Shown here piece after piece: positions 10,029 to 21,222 of a stretch of 64,000 nt of DNA. The position numbers were made by a program, and so were the translations under genes. Under the pieces are notes generated by a model that did not search any database, had not been told where the DNA came from, and saw only the letters and a list, made by a program, of their open reading frames with translations. Position 1 is the stretch's first letter; every line of letters begins with the position of its first letter. Origin of the DNA: Bryoerythrophyllum caledonicum (Eukaryota; Streptophyta; Bryopsida; Pottiales; Pottiaceae); contig OZ020525.1 in the NCBI GenBank assembly GCA_963971425.1, positions 3,083,560 through 3,147,559 on the forward strand, given 5' to 3'.

Positions 10029-11834
10029 ATGCCTTCTACCGCCATCGAAGCTCTCGCAAACCGAGGTGAGTTTCGGGAGCTGCACTTTGTGGTCTTCAAA
10101 GTCTTGTTTTTTTGTTGTGTTCTTGTTCGCCGTTGTTTTTTTTTTTGTGGTTTGCGGCTCCGTCTTTGGAGATGCATCCAGGGCGCTTGCCTTGGAGTTC
10201 GATGAGTACCCTCTCGTTTCCGAGAGGGTACACTTTGAAGCTCCAGAACAAGTGCTCTACAAGCAACTCCGTCAATGGAGTTGCATCCAGGGCATGGCTT
10301 GCCCTGAATGCAACTCCATTGACGGAGTTGCTTCCAATGCGCTTGCCCTGGAACTCATCGAAGTTCCAAGGCAAGCGCCCTGAATGCACTCCGTCAGTGG
10401 AGTTGCATCCAGGGCATGCCTTTCCCCGAATGCAACTCCATTAACGGAGTTGCTTCAAAAGCGCTTGCCATGGAACTCATGGAAGTTCTAGGGCAAGCGC
10501 CGTGAAAGAAACTCTATGGAGTTGCATCCAGGGCATGGCTTGCCCTGAATGCAACTCCATTGACGGAGTGCATTCGGGGCGCTTGCCCTGGATGCAACTC
10601 CATGGTGTTGCATTTTTGGCAAACACCCCGAATGCCCCTCCAAGAAGTTGCATTCAGGGCATGGCTTGCCCTGAATGCAACTTCATGGACTTGCATTCAG
10701 GGCATGGCTTGCCCTGGATGCAACTCCATGGTGTTGCATGTTTGGCAAACACTCTGAATGCTACTTCAAGAAGTTGCATTCAGGGCATGGCTTGCCCTGA
10801 ATGCAACTTCATGGACTTGCATCCGGGGCATGGCTTGCCCTGGATGCAACTCCATGGAGTTGCATTTTTGGCAAACACCCCGAATGCCACCTCAAGAAGT
10901 TGCATTCAGGGCATGGCTTGCCCTGGATGCAACTCCATTGTCAGAGTTGTTTTCGAGATGATTGCCCTGGATTTACTTGAGTACCCTCTCGTTTCCGAGA
11001 GGGTACGCACTGTAGCTCCAAAGCAAGGGCCTGGAAAAACTATCAATGTTGTTGCATTCAGGGCATGGCTTGCCCTGAATGCATCCTCATTGATAGAGTT
11101 TCTACACGATTCTTGACCTGTAGCTACAGTGAGTACCCTCTCGGAAACGAGAGGGTACTCTCTAATTCATTGCAATCACCTTGGATGCGAGTGTTGTTAT
11201 AATCTTTTTAGTTTCAAAGATTCTGTTCAGTTCCTACTTGTGTTGAGTTCTCATAGTGGTGAACTGTTTCTAATGTTTTTTTTTGTCAGACCCTAGCGTG
11301 GATTCCAGGTTGAATGCCTTGTTGATCCCGGGCTTGGAAGACGATGTTGTCTTGGGATGCATTTGGCCACGCATCGCTAGGTCAGTGCATATGATCAACC
11401 ACCGCACTCCTGATTCTGGCATCCGCGATGTTGTTGATTGCATTTACTCCATTCGGCAGTTTAGTGCCCGATGGTGGTCACTTGTTGAGGGTTCTTTGGA
11501 GGTCACAACTGTGAGAGCTTCGCTATACATGGCTCTGGTTTACGGTGGCCGTGGAGATGGCCCTGGACCTCGACACATTTGGATTCCTCACTTTTGGCGG
11601 AGTTTTACTCGCAATCTTTTATTGCTGGGTGCGCGGACGGTTATTCCATTGCCATTTGATGCAACGCTGCTTCGACCAGTGCGGACGCTGTCGGCATTTC
11701 AGCTTCACCAATTGATCGTCATGTTACGGAGGGCCGTTCGTCGCAACGAACGGAACGGCCAATCGCCAGTTTTACTTGGCAGCACAAATGTATGGCAACC
11801 ACTTATGCGTTCGGACATTGATGTTGAGTACTAG
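10029..11834 (+). CDS. F-box-like protein, two exons
   Basis: Exon 1 (10029-10065) encodes MPSTAIEALANR plus the first base of an Asp codon, and ends at GTGAGT. Exon 2 (11290-11834) follows a T-rich tract and TCAG. The phase-1 junction restores GAC and gives ANR-DPSVDSRLNALLIPGL. The segment ALLIPGLEDDVVLGCIWPRI, followed by a W-containing stretch (SARWWSLVEGS), resembles the F-box of plant kelch-type F-box proteins (LIPGLPDD...L.C...), which would bind a SKP1 subunit of an SCF ubiquitin ligase. No kelch repeats follow; the last ~100 residues are unrecognised. Total about 194 residues, shorter than usual. Translation could start a little upstream in the same frame. The family call is an inference from a short motif. 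Confidence 0.5.
10066..11289 (+). repeat. F-box gene intron packed with hairpin repeats
   Basis: This intron holds repeated hairpins with the core GGGCATGGCTTGCCC flanked by GTTGCATTCA/TGAATGCAAC, starting at 10290, 10531, 10657, 10700, 10783, 10826, 10909 and 11061, plus a degenerate one at 10412. From 10657 to 10909 spacing alternates 43 and 83 bases, a 126-base unit. 10264-10330 is a near-perfect 67-base palindrome. Three copies of TACCCTCTCG-N4-CGAGAGGGTA lie at 10207-10230, 10982-11005 and 11134-11157. Because 126 is a multiple of three, a long open frame arises that is not a gene. Confidence 0.9.
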
Positions 11835-11932
11835 TCTTAGTGCCGACATAGAGTGAATTTTGACATTCCATTTTTGTATACTGGTTTCAGAACTTCATAT
11901 TTTGATTTCGGCTTTTTATTTTTCGTTTACAA

Positions 11933-11991
11933 TGACGTCAACACTTTTTTTTTGCACTGAGTTCTTTTGATAATAGTTCACGATGACGTCA
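11933..11991 (+). promoter_or_regulatory. two TGACGTCA palindromes upstream of RING gene
   Basis: TGACGTCA occurs at 11933-11940 and 11984-11991, about 100 and 50 bases before a TATA box. This palindrome is the classical bZIP (CRE/TGA-type) binding site in plants. Two perfect copies within 60 bases upstream of a TATA element suggest real control of the downstream gene. Confidence 0.5.
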
Positions 11992-12033
11992 GCCCTAATT
12001 TTTATGTAGTAACCAAAAAGGAAAATATTGGCC

Positions 12034-12040
12034 TATATAA
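12034..12040 (+). promoter_or_regulatory. TATA box of the plus-strand RING gene
   Basis: TATATAA lies about 180 bases before the first in-frame ATG (12218) of the coiled-coil/RING reading frame and directly after two bZIP-type sites. Confidence 0.5.
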
Positions 12041-12217
12041 AGATTTTTTTTAAAAAAGACCACGGTAGTAGGGCCCCTTTAATGCAATTTGTGCACATGA
12101 AATGTATGATTCTCCGGTCTCTTTTTCTGCTCACCGCTCTCCGCTCACCATTCTCCGCTCACATACGAGCTTTTCCCGTTGGGCATCCATGTGAGTAATG
12201 AGATTAACGTGGAATCA

Positions 12218-13924
12218 ATGTCATCCCCATTATCTATGCAGGTGACCAATGCGGATCAAAACGAAGCCATTCAGATATCAACAACATGCATGCCGCATGG
12301 TACTGTAAGTGACCATGGGGGGTTTGTTGGCAAAACAGGAAGTGATCATGAATACGAACGACTAGGCGATGCAATTGAAGGAACAAGGGCAATGGTCAGT
12401 ATTGGTGATTTGCAAGCTCATGCAGACCCCAATATTCAGGATACGTGTGTTCAGTTGAAGGCGCAATTACAAGTGCTCCGCGTGGAAACTACAAGGTTGC
12501 AATGCGATAGGGACGCTGCCGTAGAAGTTGCATTCAAAGCATGTGTGCTAGAGTCAGAGAAGGACACCATGCTTGCCGAAATGGCCATGTTACGCGATGA
12601 GCTCGACCATTCCAAGAATGATATTGGAAATTATGAAGTTGAAATCGCAGGCTTGAAAAAGGAACTAGAAGAAGTCAAAGCACAACATATTATAAACGAG
12701 GCGACATGTGCAAATTTCCAACGTGAGGTGGATGAATTAAAGGCAATTAGTGCAAACGACGAATCGAAGATAAATAAATTGACAGCCTTAGTTTTAGAAA
12801 CCGTTGCCGAGCGGGAAGAGATGATGCTTATAACGGTGTTTGCGGTGGCACGAGCACGGCAGTATGAGGCGGAATTCAAGAGCATTGTTGCCGAATGGAC
12901 GTTGGATAATAAATTGAGGACCCTCTTGCTCACATTGTGGCCTCTAGAGGAAACTATGTATTTGAAAAGTTGGGACAACATGGAGCCGTCGATACAGACG
13001 AATAACAATAGCATTGATTGGAAGCACGTCACAGAAGACGATCATCATTGGAACATTGAGGATGTGCATGACTATCCGCTAGATATGATGGGGAAGCCGT
13101 TGTGGCTAAAACCACATCCAATGACATCCGACGGATCGTCATGTCCTATTTGCGGAAATGCTTGGGGCCCAGAAGGGTGTTTTACGATTGGATCATGTGG
13201 CCATTCGTTCCATCCACAATGTCTAATCAAGAGTATGATTCGCTCACGTATGTGCAGTATCTGTAGAGCGCTATTACATCCACGTTTATATCTGCAATTT
13301 GGCATCCGGGATTTCATGCCTAACCATTGGGTGTATCGCCAAGATGATTATGATTTTGAACTTGGCGACTTCAATGGGCACCCTGTTGAGTGGAGCTGGA
13401 GGCACCATATGTCAAAGGCAGAGGTGTGGCATAAGTTTGGGGGGGGGAACTTGGAAGATGATGCAGAGAAACTAATTCAAGTTGCGAACGAGATGTATCC
13501 TGACAACTCGCTTGGGTACGGCATGAAGATGTTTTTTTATCAAACTATGGGATGGCATTGGAATCCTCAGAGGAAGGAGTTGGTGCACGGTTTAGGACCA
13601 AAACCATATTACAACTCATCTGGTGAGCGAGCGGTAGAGACCCTGGAACTACGCAGATCCTATCGTGGAACTCCTCTAGCTGTGAACACCGGTACAGAGG
13701 ACTTGTTTTGAGAAGAACGCTATCATCGTAAACGACTACTGGTGGCGGCGCTCGATGCCATATTGGATGAAGTTGCCCCGGAGGTAAAGGAATGGCTCAA
13801 TGGTGGGGACATACCTCGATATTCGGAAATGGTGATTCGCCATGAACGCCATGGATATGGGACACAGAGTAATGTTCGTGCACAAGGCGGTGACTCCTCC
13901 AACCCATCAAGACCGCAACAGTAA
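12218..13924 (+). pseudogene. coiled-coil RING-H2 protein with in-frame TGA
   Basis: The frame is open from before 12218 to a TGA at 13709-13711, then continues in the same frame to a TAA at 13924. A polar N-terminus is followed by a coiled coil (roughly residues 80-220: VQLKAQLQVLRVETTRLQ...), then a RING-H2: CPIC - 10 residues - F - GSCGHSFHPQC - CSIC, giving the C3H2C3 zinc ligands of an E3 ubiquitin ligase. After it comes the motif LYLQFGIRDFMPNHWVYRQ, shared with the minus-strand paralogue at 17512-19641. Downstream of the TGA, EERYHRKRLLVAALDAILDE and APEVKEWL match the paralogue's C-terminus, so the stop interrupts an ancestral frame. The ~200-residue N-terminal domain of the paralogue is absent. 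It is most likely a recent pseudogene or a C-terminally truncated protein; readthrough is possible. Confidence 0.7.
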
Positions 13925-14089
13925 TTTGCCAAGGTTTAGGCAAGGAAACTGGGTAATATGATCGGCAATAGATTCCCCCTTCAATTAGTATCTTCGAAAA
14001 TCCTCGTCCATGTTGTTGCCATTATGGACATAGCCATATAGGTACAATAATTTATGAAGGGATTTTTTTGCCTGTTTTGAATTTATTAA

Positions 14090-15169
14090 CCCCTTGAGGA
14101 CCAATTGTCAACAATGGCCTTTTTGAAAGTTTGGTCAGGTTCCTCGGGTTTAAATTTCCAACATTCCACTTTCAAATTTTTATTGTAGAAGGACATTACT
14201 AAGACCTTGATAGGAGAACAATTTTTCCCTAAATCCGCCATTTAACCCCTAAATGACCACGACCACTTGTGTTCTAAAACCAGTCCAAAACTGCCACTAC
14301 AAAAAAGAGACATGAAAATCACAATTTAAAGTGAATTTCGGATTTCCAACCGTAGGATCTTAAAATATACTTCTATAGAAACATGTTGCTCAATTTTGGT
14401 TGCAATCCACTGCACGGATTGATAGATTTTAGTGTTTAAAGTCTAAACAATGGTTCATTTTCTTTCCTGGGTTGAGCAGATCAACAGACTTTGACTTCAC
14501 TTTGTATCAAAAAATTTCATTGTACAAGGTCGAAATATTTTACCATTGTCTTAAGCATGATGTTATTTCCCGACACACCAATTTTTAGAAGTAAAAAAGG
14601 GGTGTAGCATATTCAAAACAAGTGTGCAAGGAGTGGAGGTTCAAAAATTGCCATTTCACGTTTTATTTTTTTGTGAACTACGTATGTATTCAAATGATAA
14701 TCCAAACGGTCAATAATAAATTTTTCACCACATATTGTTGTTGAAAAAATAAAAAGTGAAAAATATGAAGATCTCTAGGTTTTACGTACAAAAGATGAAT
14801 TTTTTTCCCCCGTTGCCCGACAATGTGTGAAAATGTTTGACTTGTAATAAAATGCCTTTTTACACTAAAGACAAGAATTTTTTCTGAAAATGTCCAGAAA
14901 AGGAAATATTCTTTACATGTGTGAAAATTCTCAATGTCAATAGAAACTTTTGTCAAAAAATTTGGAGGTGCCCGGTGTCCCCACTTTTGGCTTTAAGTGG
15001 TACTAACTTTCAAACCACAAATCCAAAAAAAAAAAAAAAAAAAAATGTCCACGAAGCTCTTTTCAGAGGCAATCTAGAATAAAAATGTCAGAGAAAAAAA
15101 AAAAATCCGAATTTTAGGAACTGCCCAAAATCAGAAATCCCCCCGAAGGAGACTCTGGTCCTTTAGGGG
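14090..15169. mobile_element. piggyBac-like non-autonomous element, copy 1
   Basis: TTAA at 14086-14089 and 15170-15173 bracket 1080 bases beginning CCCCTTGAGGACCA and ending TGGTCCTTTAGGGG. The TTAA target duplication and CCC termini are the signature of the piggyBac superfamily. No transposase is encoded. Its right part (from about 14996) is shared with 33123-33376, and inner parts with the elements at 28249 and 43017. It contains a poly-A run near 15027-15045. Confidence 0.7.
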
Positions 15170-17511
15170 TTAATGAAAAATTTAATAGGGTTTCCAATTT
15201 CAAATGGGAGAGCGGACACTTCGGGCAACTAAAAAAAGTTTTAATAGGACACTCTATTGAATGTGAGTTTTTCACACATTGTCTGGCAAGGTACCAAAAA
15301 AACATCTACTTTTCTAGAAGAAGAAGAACACCGATCTCGGAAGGAGGCCGGCGTGGATAAAGTGTATGTTTGATCCACTGCTAAGACCATGTCCACTACT
15401 AAGACCATGACCATTAATTTCTTTAATAGAATTGTATATTCCATAGCCAGCTTTTTCTTTGCGCTAGTTTCCGGACTAACTTGTTCAGGTGGTTTGAGAG
15501 AGTCATCGGTATTATAACTGTATGCCGGGTCAAAATTTGGTGAGGTTAAGGTTTGGTAGTTTGGAAGGGGTGGAGGTGTTACAAGGTAATCTAATGTACT
15601 GTTGATGTAGTTTAGTTTTGCCCATTTTTTGCCATGAAAGAATCTCGGCAAACCACAATAGATTCTTATTTTGAATCAACGTAGTTGATTAATTATTCAT
15701 TTTTTTTTGTACTTTCGTTATTTAGTTTTATAAAAGTTTTGAATCTATGTTTGACGTCTTACAAATTGAATCTTTGATATTTATATGCAATTATTTTCTA
15801 AGTATTATAAAAATTTTAAAACTATATTTGAAGTCTTAGAGAACTTGTGGTTTTTAATATTTGTTACACATTCATTTTTTAAGTATTATAAAATTTTTAA
15901 AACCTAGTGTTTGAAGTCTTAGAAATGTGTTTTTTCATATGTATTGTTCATTCTTTTTTTAAGTATTATAAGTTTGATACCTTAATAAATGTTATAAATT
16001 AATTTCTCATGGCTTATAAGTGTTATTCTCGATATGTGTTATAATTATTTTTTTCCAAAATTTATAAGTGTTATTTTCAATGTGTTAGACCTCGATAAGT
16101 GTTATGCTTTTGGCCGCTCCCAAGGAGTAACATTTAAAGAGGGTCGACTGTAGTGCATGTGGTGGGGCATGTTCGATGACAAAAAAGTTTTTTGGCAATA
16201 TGTAAGGCATTTGTTATTAGTTTGGATGGGGTGAAGTGGAAGGTTTTGAAGTCCTCATTATTCATGATGTGTGTGCCGTTTGGTAAAGTAATTTGTTTTA
16301 GTTTGAAAATAAGAAATGAGAGGATTTTTTGTAAGAGGTTTTGGGAGAGTTGGGCGTTGAATGTGTTATGGTTTAGTGTTTCTTGATGCCATAATATTTC
16401 TAATGATGTTTGATAAAGGATCTACTTTTCTACATAAATCTTAGAGATCTTTTCATATTCAAATTTTCATTTTTTCCACAACAATATATGGTGTAAGCCT
16501 TCCTATTTAACATTCGGATTATCAATTTAAAACATGTTTACTTCACAAAAAAATTAAAGCATGAATTGGCAAATTTTGAACCTCAATCCTTGCACAATTG
16601 ATTTGAATATGCTACACTCTTTTGCCTCTAAAAATTGGTGAATAAAGAACTAATATCATGCTTAATATGATGGTAATGGATTTGGACCTTGAATAGTGAA
16701 AAAAGTTGACACCAAGTGAAGTCATCCGCGCTGATCCACTGAACGTAGGGAATAAAATGAACCATTTGCTTGACTTCAAACACTATAATCTATCAATCCG
16801 TGCGGTCAAAGTTTATTGCAAATTTTGAGAGTATGTTGCTTAATAAGTCTTAATTGAGATCCTAAGGTCAAAACTAGTAATATTATTTCTTTTCACATTG
16901 TTACAAACTATTTGTCTTTAGTGGAAAATTGCATTTCATTCCTAGTCAAAAAATTTGCACATTGCCACACATTGTCTGGCAAGGAATCCCAAAAAACTCT
17001 TCTTTCCACCCATCTTCAAACATCGTTCCAATGACAAGGACATGGATCCCGGTGACATGGACAATGAATTCCAATGACGAGGGAGAGGGAGAGGGAGAGT
17101 GAGGAAATTAAATATTATGTTCTTTTAAAGAAAAACACAAATAAAGAAGAAGAGAAGGACGAACTTATTTAGAATATACAAAAGTACTTTTGCTATGTTG
17201 AATCTAATGAAGGTAGTTCTAGTTATGCACATGACATACATTTCTTTGCAATACAAATTAATGCACCTATGAGATTAATGCACCAAAAGAAGCCTTTGAA
17301 TCAATACCTTCTACACACCAAAGGACACATGATTTTTCACAGAATATGACAGGTAGATATATTCATAACAACGTTGTACACAAAAAAAAATAGAAAATAT
17401 CATCTAATTTTTTTCCTAAATATTTAATCGATGTTGAGACTATAGGCGCTCTATTGTTTGCTATCCGCATTGAGATTCACTTTCGCAGCATTTCAAGAAT
17501 TGCCGCATTAT
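15170..17511. other. AT-rich repeats, no supported gene
   Basis: About 15680-16110 is AT-rich with repeated TTATAAGTGTTAT-like words. At about 16142-16153 GAGGGTCGACTG is followed by TA, which resembles the end of a Tc1/mariner (pogo-type) element, but I cannot find its partner. 16430-16990 repeats, in reverse orientation, inner sequence of the piggyBac-like family (for example GCATGAATTGGCAAATTTTG and TGGTAATGGA). No coding region is supported. Confidence 0.5.
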
Positions 17512-19641
17512 TTATCTTGGTTGCGACGAGGATGCATCAGTATCGCGCGTTTGGTTTCCATGAGAAGCATGAGGCACTTCCATTCCCCGTCTCTGCAGGT
17601 TTCTCTCACGTTCTAGCCAAGCCTTGACTTCTGGGGAAATATCGTTTAATATAATGCCTAGTGCCGCGGCCCTCAGTCGTGCGTGATGGTATGTTCTTTC
17701 TTCAAGCAGATCCTCTTCTGCACTTCGAGCTTCTTGAATATCTTGCACACGTCGATATAATCGGTTGAATCCTGCAGTGGTGAGCGCCTCTACTCCCCTA
17801 GAGTTGTAATGCGGTCTGATTCCCATTTCCGGCAATAACTTCATGCTCTCTCGATCGTAATGCCACCCCATTACGTTGTAGAAAAACATCTTCAAGCCGA
17901 AATCCGGTGGTTGATTTGGATACATGCCCTCTGCCGCCTTCATTAAATTCTCTGGATCATTTAATGTGCCAGCTTCTTCATTTGCGGCAATAAGTTGTGC
18001 GGATGAGACGTTGTATCTCCAATTCCACGTGACAGGTTGTCCGACATCAACACCAATGTCAAAATCTGGGAAGTCTTCTTGGCGATACACCCAATGTCTT
18101 GGCATGAAATCCCGAAGGCCAAATTGAAGATACAAGCGGGCATGATAAGGCGATTTGCAAACCGTGCACGTACGCTTTCGTATCATATCCTCGATTAGAC
18201 ATTGAGGGTGGTACGAATGACCACATGATCCAAGCGTGAAGCACCCTTCTGGGCCCCACGGATTTTGGCAAATGGCACACCGCGATCCATCATTGGTCTT
18301 CTCATCCACGTGGCCCCATATTTTATGGACATCTCCGAGGCCACCAACCGTCTCGTGAATATTCCATCGATGATCCTCTTCGACAATATGCCCCCAGTCA
18401 ATGCTACCGTTGGCCTTAAACACTGGTGGATCTATGTCATCCCAATTGCTTGGATACATATCATCTAACGTTGGCCAAGATGTGAGTAACAATGTTCTCA
18501 GCCTACCGTTGGTTGTCCACTCAGCAGAAATCTTTGCCAACTCTGCCTCGTAGTGCTTCGCCTTTGTCGAAGCTAACACCGTGCCTAGCATCATGGTGTA
18601 CCGCTCGTTGTGGAGTTTGCTAACATCGCGTTGCAATTTAGTAACATCCGCCTCGTATTTCGATTTTTGAATGTTTGCTTCTTGTAACTCGATGCGCAAA
18701 TGGGCCATGTTGGCAACCAGATCGTTCTTCTCTGCTTCCAACGTCAATGTTTTCATCGCCGCTTCTCTTGCACGCTCCTCCATCAACGCCTTGTACACAG
18801 TAAATTCCGCATTTAATTCTTGGTATCGTTGCGATGTGCCATCTGTGATATTGATGCGCTCGATACCATGTCCCACTACCTCGGTTTGTCCAAGCCCGGG
18901 AAGTTCACTTCCACCGCTAATTGGCGTGTTCGACTCCACATCCATTGCATTGGTGTTGAGAATGGCAAGTTCATCATATAACTCTAATGGTAAATCCGCC
19001 AACTCTCGAGCTCTTGTTGCAGTAGCTCGTCTCTTTGGCAATTCTCGATCCGGTGGCAACGGTTGGTCCGGTGGATCAACCAAGCTACTGTTAGTGCGGA
19101 ACCATTCTGGAACCGGGTTCCTCGGAATGTCAATGATGGGTTGCTTCGCGGAAAGTAGCGGGCCAAGAAACTTCCCAACATTGCCACCCGCGGTTATCGG
19201 TTGGTGAATTGTTGACCAATCAACCCGCTTGTGCAACACACACTCCGCATACACCATGGCTCCTATCCTCCTCGGAATGCTATTTTTGGGCCAACGTCCT
19301 TGGTGAGAGATGGCTCGTAAAATCTCCAAGAACCTCCACTTCGAATCCACGTCGGTAATGGCATTCCACGAGAGTTGTCTGTTGCGGCAATGCTCTTTGT
19401 GAGATTCCTCCGGGTACCACCGATCGAGATGCGCAAAACCAACAAGGTTGAAAGCCTGCTGACATGTCCATGGCTTTGGCACATCTTCCCATCCATCATA
19501 CACCAATAGTTCGGTGTTTCTAAAAATATCCATCTCCAAAGGCACCCCTTTCTTCGGTTTCTTTGAGGAACCAACTTCCGCGCTTGGAGCATTTGGTCTC
19601 CTCCGGCCCGCATCATCTCCACCACGGCCTTGCATTGCCAT
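17512..19641 (-). CDS. coiled-coil RING-H2 protein, intact
   Basis: A single 709-codon frame from ATG (19639-19641) to TAA. The N-terminal ~220 residues (ELLVYDGWEDVPKPWTCQQA, FNLVGFAHLDRWYPEE) are unrecognised but well ordered. Residues ~270-370 form a coiled coil (EERAREAAMKTLTLEAEKND). RING-H2 ligands follow: CAIC, GSCGHSYHPQC, CTVC. Next come LYLQFGLRDFMPRHWVYRQ and a C-terminal helical part with SPEVKAWLERERN. The RING implies E3 ubiquitin ligase activity with an E2 partner; the coiled coil suggests dimerisation. It is an inverted paralogue of the broken gene at 12218-13924, which lacks the first domain. Upstream on the minus strand are a TATA box (20067-20074) and a dense CATCCGC array. 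Confidence 0.8.
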   Translation of the reverse strand: MAMQGRGGDDAGRRRPNAPSAEVGSSKKPKKGVPLEMDIFRNTELLVYDGWEDVPKPWTCQQAFNLVGFAHLDRWYPEESHKEHCRNRQLSWNAITDVDSKWRFLEILRAISHQGRWPKNSIPRRIGAMVYAECVLHKRVDWSTIHQPITAGGNVGKFLGPLLSAKQPIIDIPRNPVPEWFRTNSSLVDPPDQPLPPDRELPKRRATATRARELADLPLELYDELAILNTNAMDVESNTPISGGSELPGLGQTEVVGHGIERINITDGTSQRYQELNAEFTVYKALMEERAREAAMKTLTLEAEKNDLVANMAHLRIELQEANIQKSKYEADVTKLQRDVSKLHNERYTMMLGTVLASTKAKHYEAELAKISAEWTTNGRLRTLLLTSWPTLDDMYPSNWDDIDPPVFKANGSIDWGHIVEEDHRWNIHETVGGLGDVHKIWGHVDEKTNDGSRCAICQNPWGPEGCFTLGSCGHSYHPQCLIEDMIRKRTCTVCKSPYHARLYLQFGLRDFMPRHWVYRQEDFPDFDIGVDVGQPVTWNWRYNVSSAQLIAANEEAGTLNDPENLMKAAEGMYPNQPPDFGLKMFFYNVMGWHYDRESMKLLPEMGIRPHYNSRGVEALTTAGFNRLYRRVQDIQEARSAEEDLLEERTYHHARLRAAALGIILNDISPEVKAWLERERNLQRRGMEVPHASHGNQTRDTDASSSQPR

Positions 19642-20066
19642 TTTTTTCCTCTAAAATCACCACCACCACGAAATAACGTCAAGTGGCTATCCTATACTGA
19701 TTGACTAAGCCGGTAAACTAACTATTCTAATATGAAAATCCTAGCTGTAACTAAACTCCCATAAACACCCTAAAACTAACTGCTCTTCAAAATAGTGCTA
19801 AAATAACCCCAAGCATGCACTTCAAAATAGTGCTGCGTAGGAGTGCATACAAATGTTTAGAAAAAACCGGCCTTCAACAGATCTCTGACGTCTTCGGTAC
19901 CTGTTCTGTTGCCTTTGAAGACAAATTCCCCCTTGAGGGAATCAATGTCCTCAAAAGGACCACTTTTCCACCTGGAAACCCCGCACACCCGCCTTCAACA
20001 AGGAGGCAAGTGCATCAGAGCGCCCGAGAAAGTGGGAAAGAGTAACCTTGTTTTACTTCACCCTCC

Positions 20067-20074
20067 TTTTTATA
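20067..20074 (-). promoter_or_regulatory. TATA box of the minus-strand RING gene
   Basis: On the minus strand this reads TATAAAAA in the context CGGTATAAAAAGGAGG, about 425 bases before the ATG at 19641. The GC-rich heptamer array starts roughly 20 bases further upstream. Confidence 0.55.
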
Positions 20075-20089
20075 CCGTAGCCGCGGCCC

Positions 20090-20645
20090 ACCATCGGCGA
20101 TCTGTCCGCACCGGTCCATTCGGCCCATCCGCGGCCCGTCCCAAACCGTACACGCCCCATCCGCCACCCATCCGCGCCCCATCCGCTCCCCATCCGCGCC
20201 CGTTCGCTGCCCATCCGCTCCCCACCCGCTCCCCACCCGCTCCCGTCCGCTGCCCATCCGTGTCTCGTCCGCATCTCCCAGTCCGCTCCCCATCCGCGCT
20301 CGTCCGCTGCCCATCCGCTCCCCACCCACTCCCCACCCGCTCCCGTCCGCTGCCCATCCGCGTCTCGTCCGCATACCCAAGTCCGCTCCCGTCTGCTGCC
20401 CATCCGCGTCTCGTCCGCTTCCTAGTTCCTCTCATCCGCCCTCCATCCGCCCCCCGTTCGCGGCCCATCCGCGCCCATCCGCGCGCATCCGTGCCCCGTT
20501 CGCTTCCCCGCCCCCCTCCCATCCGTACCCATCCGTTGCCCATCTACTGCCCATCCGCGCCGCATCCACTTTCGAGTATGCAACCCAGTCCGCTCCCCAT
20601 CCACTCCCATCCTCTCCCATCCGCTGCCCATCCGCTTCCACTTCT
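20090..20645 (+). repeat. CATCCGC heptamer array, left
   Basis: About 550 bases made almost entirely of CCCATCCGC, CCCCATCCGCTCC, CGTCCGCTG and close variants; I count about 21 CATCCG cores. It is very GC-rich in an AT-rich setting. It lies directly upstream of the RING gene TATA box and faces, in opposite orientation, the array at 25800-26165 on the other side of the hAT gene. Many long frames in this region are repeat artefacts. Confidence 0.9.
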
Positions 20646-21176
20646 AAGTATTTGTGGGCAAGAATAGTTTTGTTTTGGTATGTGCTTGCATTGACAATGT
20701 GTCGCAATTTTAGAAATTGGCAATTTTGAAGATCTCCAAAAACAATTCAAAGCTCGGTGCTTAAAGATTATACGAGGATGGAAAATAAGAAATGAAGACT
20801 GAAAACCCGAATGGTAAAAAGACCGCTTATCCGGTACCTTAGTATGAATAGCATATGTACAGTTTGAATTTTTAACATCTCCCTAAACATACGCAAATAA
20901 AGCTCTTCCATCATACAAAGATGGCAAATTAGGAAGTAACAAAGTCAACACCGAATGGTTGAGAACAAGACTAATTCATTAATCAACAAATATTGTATAA
21001 TCTTCTAGGCAATGCACATAGCATGAGAATTGCCGCCAAATACACGAAGGGGTAAATACCACCGCCAAGAGCTTGCCGACGAGCACATGAAGTTCCTCAC
21101 ACCCCATCAAGGCACCTTAAACATCGTACTCCTCCTCCCCAAACCACATGTGAAATTGCTAATCACTTGAAGAATC

Positions 21177-21222
<46 letters not shown>

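Noticed and set aside
10502-11116. 204-codon open frame rich in MACPECN repeats
   Set aside because: It arises because the 126-base hairpin unit is a multiple of three; it lies inside a phase-matched intron.
15241-15651. 136-codon minus-strand frame
   Set aside because: Composition is not coding-like, and part of it overlaps repeat sequence shared with the piggyBac-like family (CACACATTGTCTGGCAAGGT).
20015-20667. Long Pro/Ser/Arg- or Gly/Arg-rich frames on both strands
   Set aside because: They are translations of the CATCCGC array, open in many frames at once.
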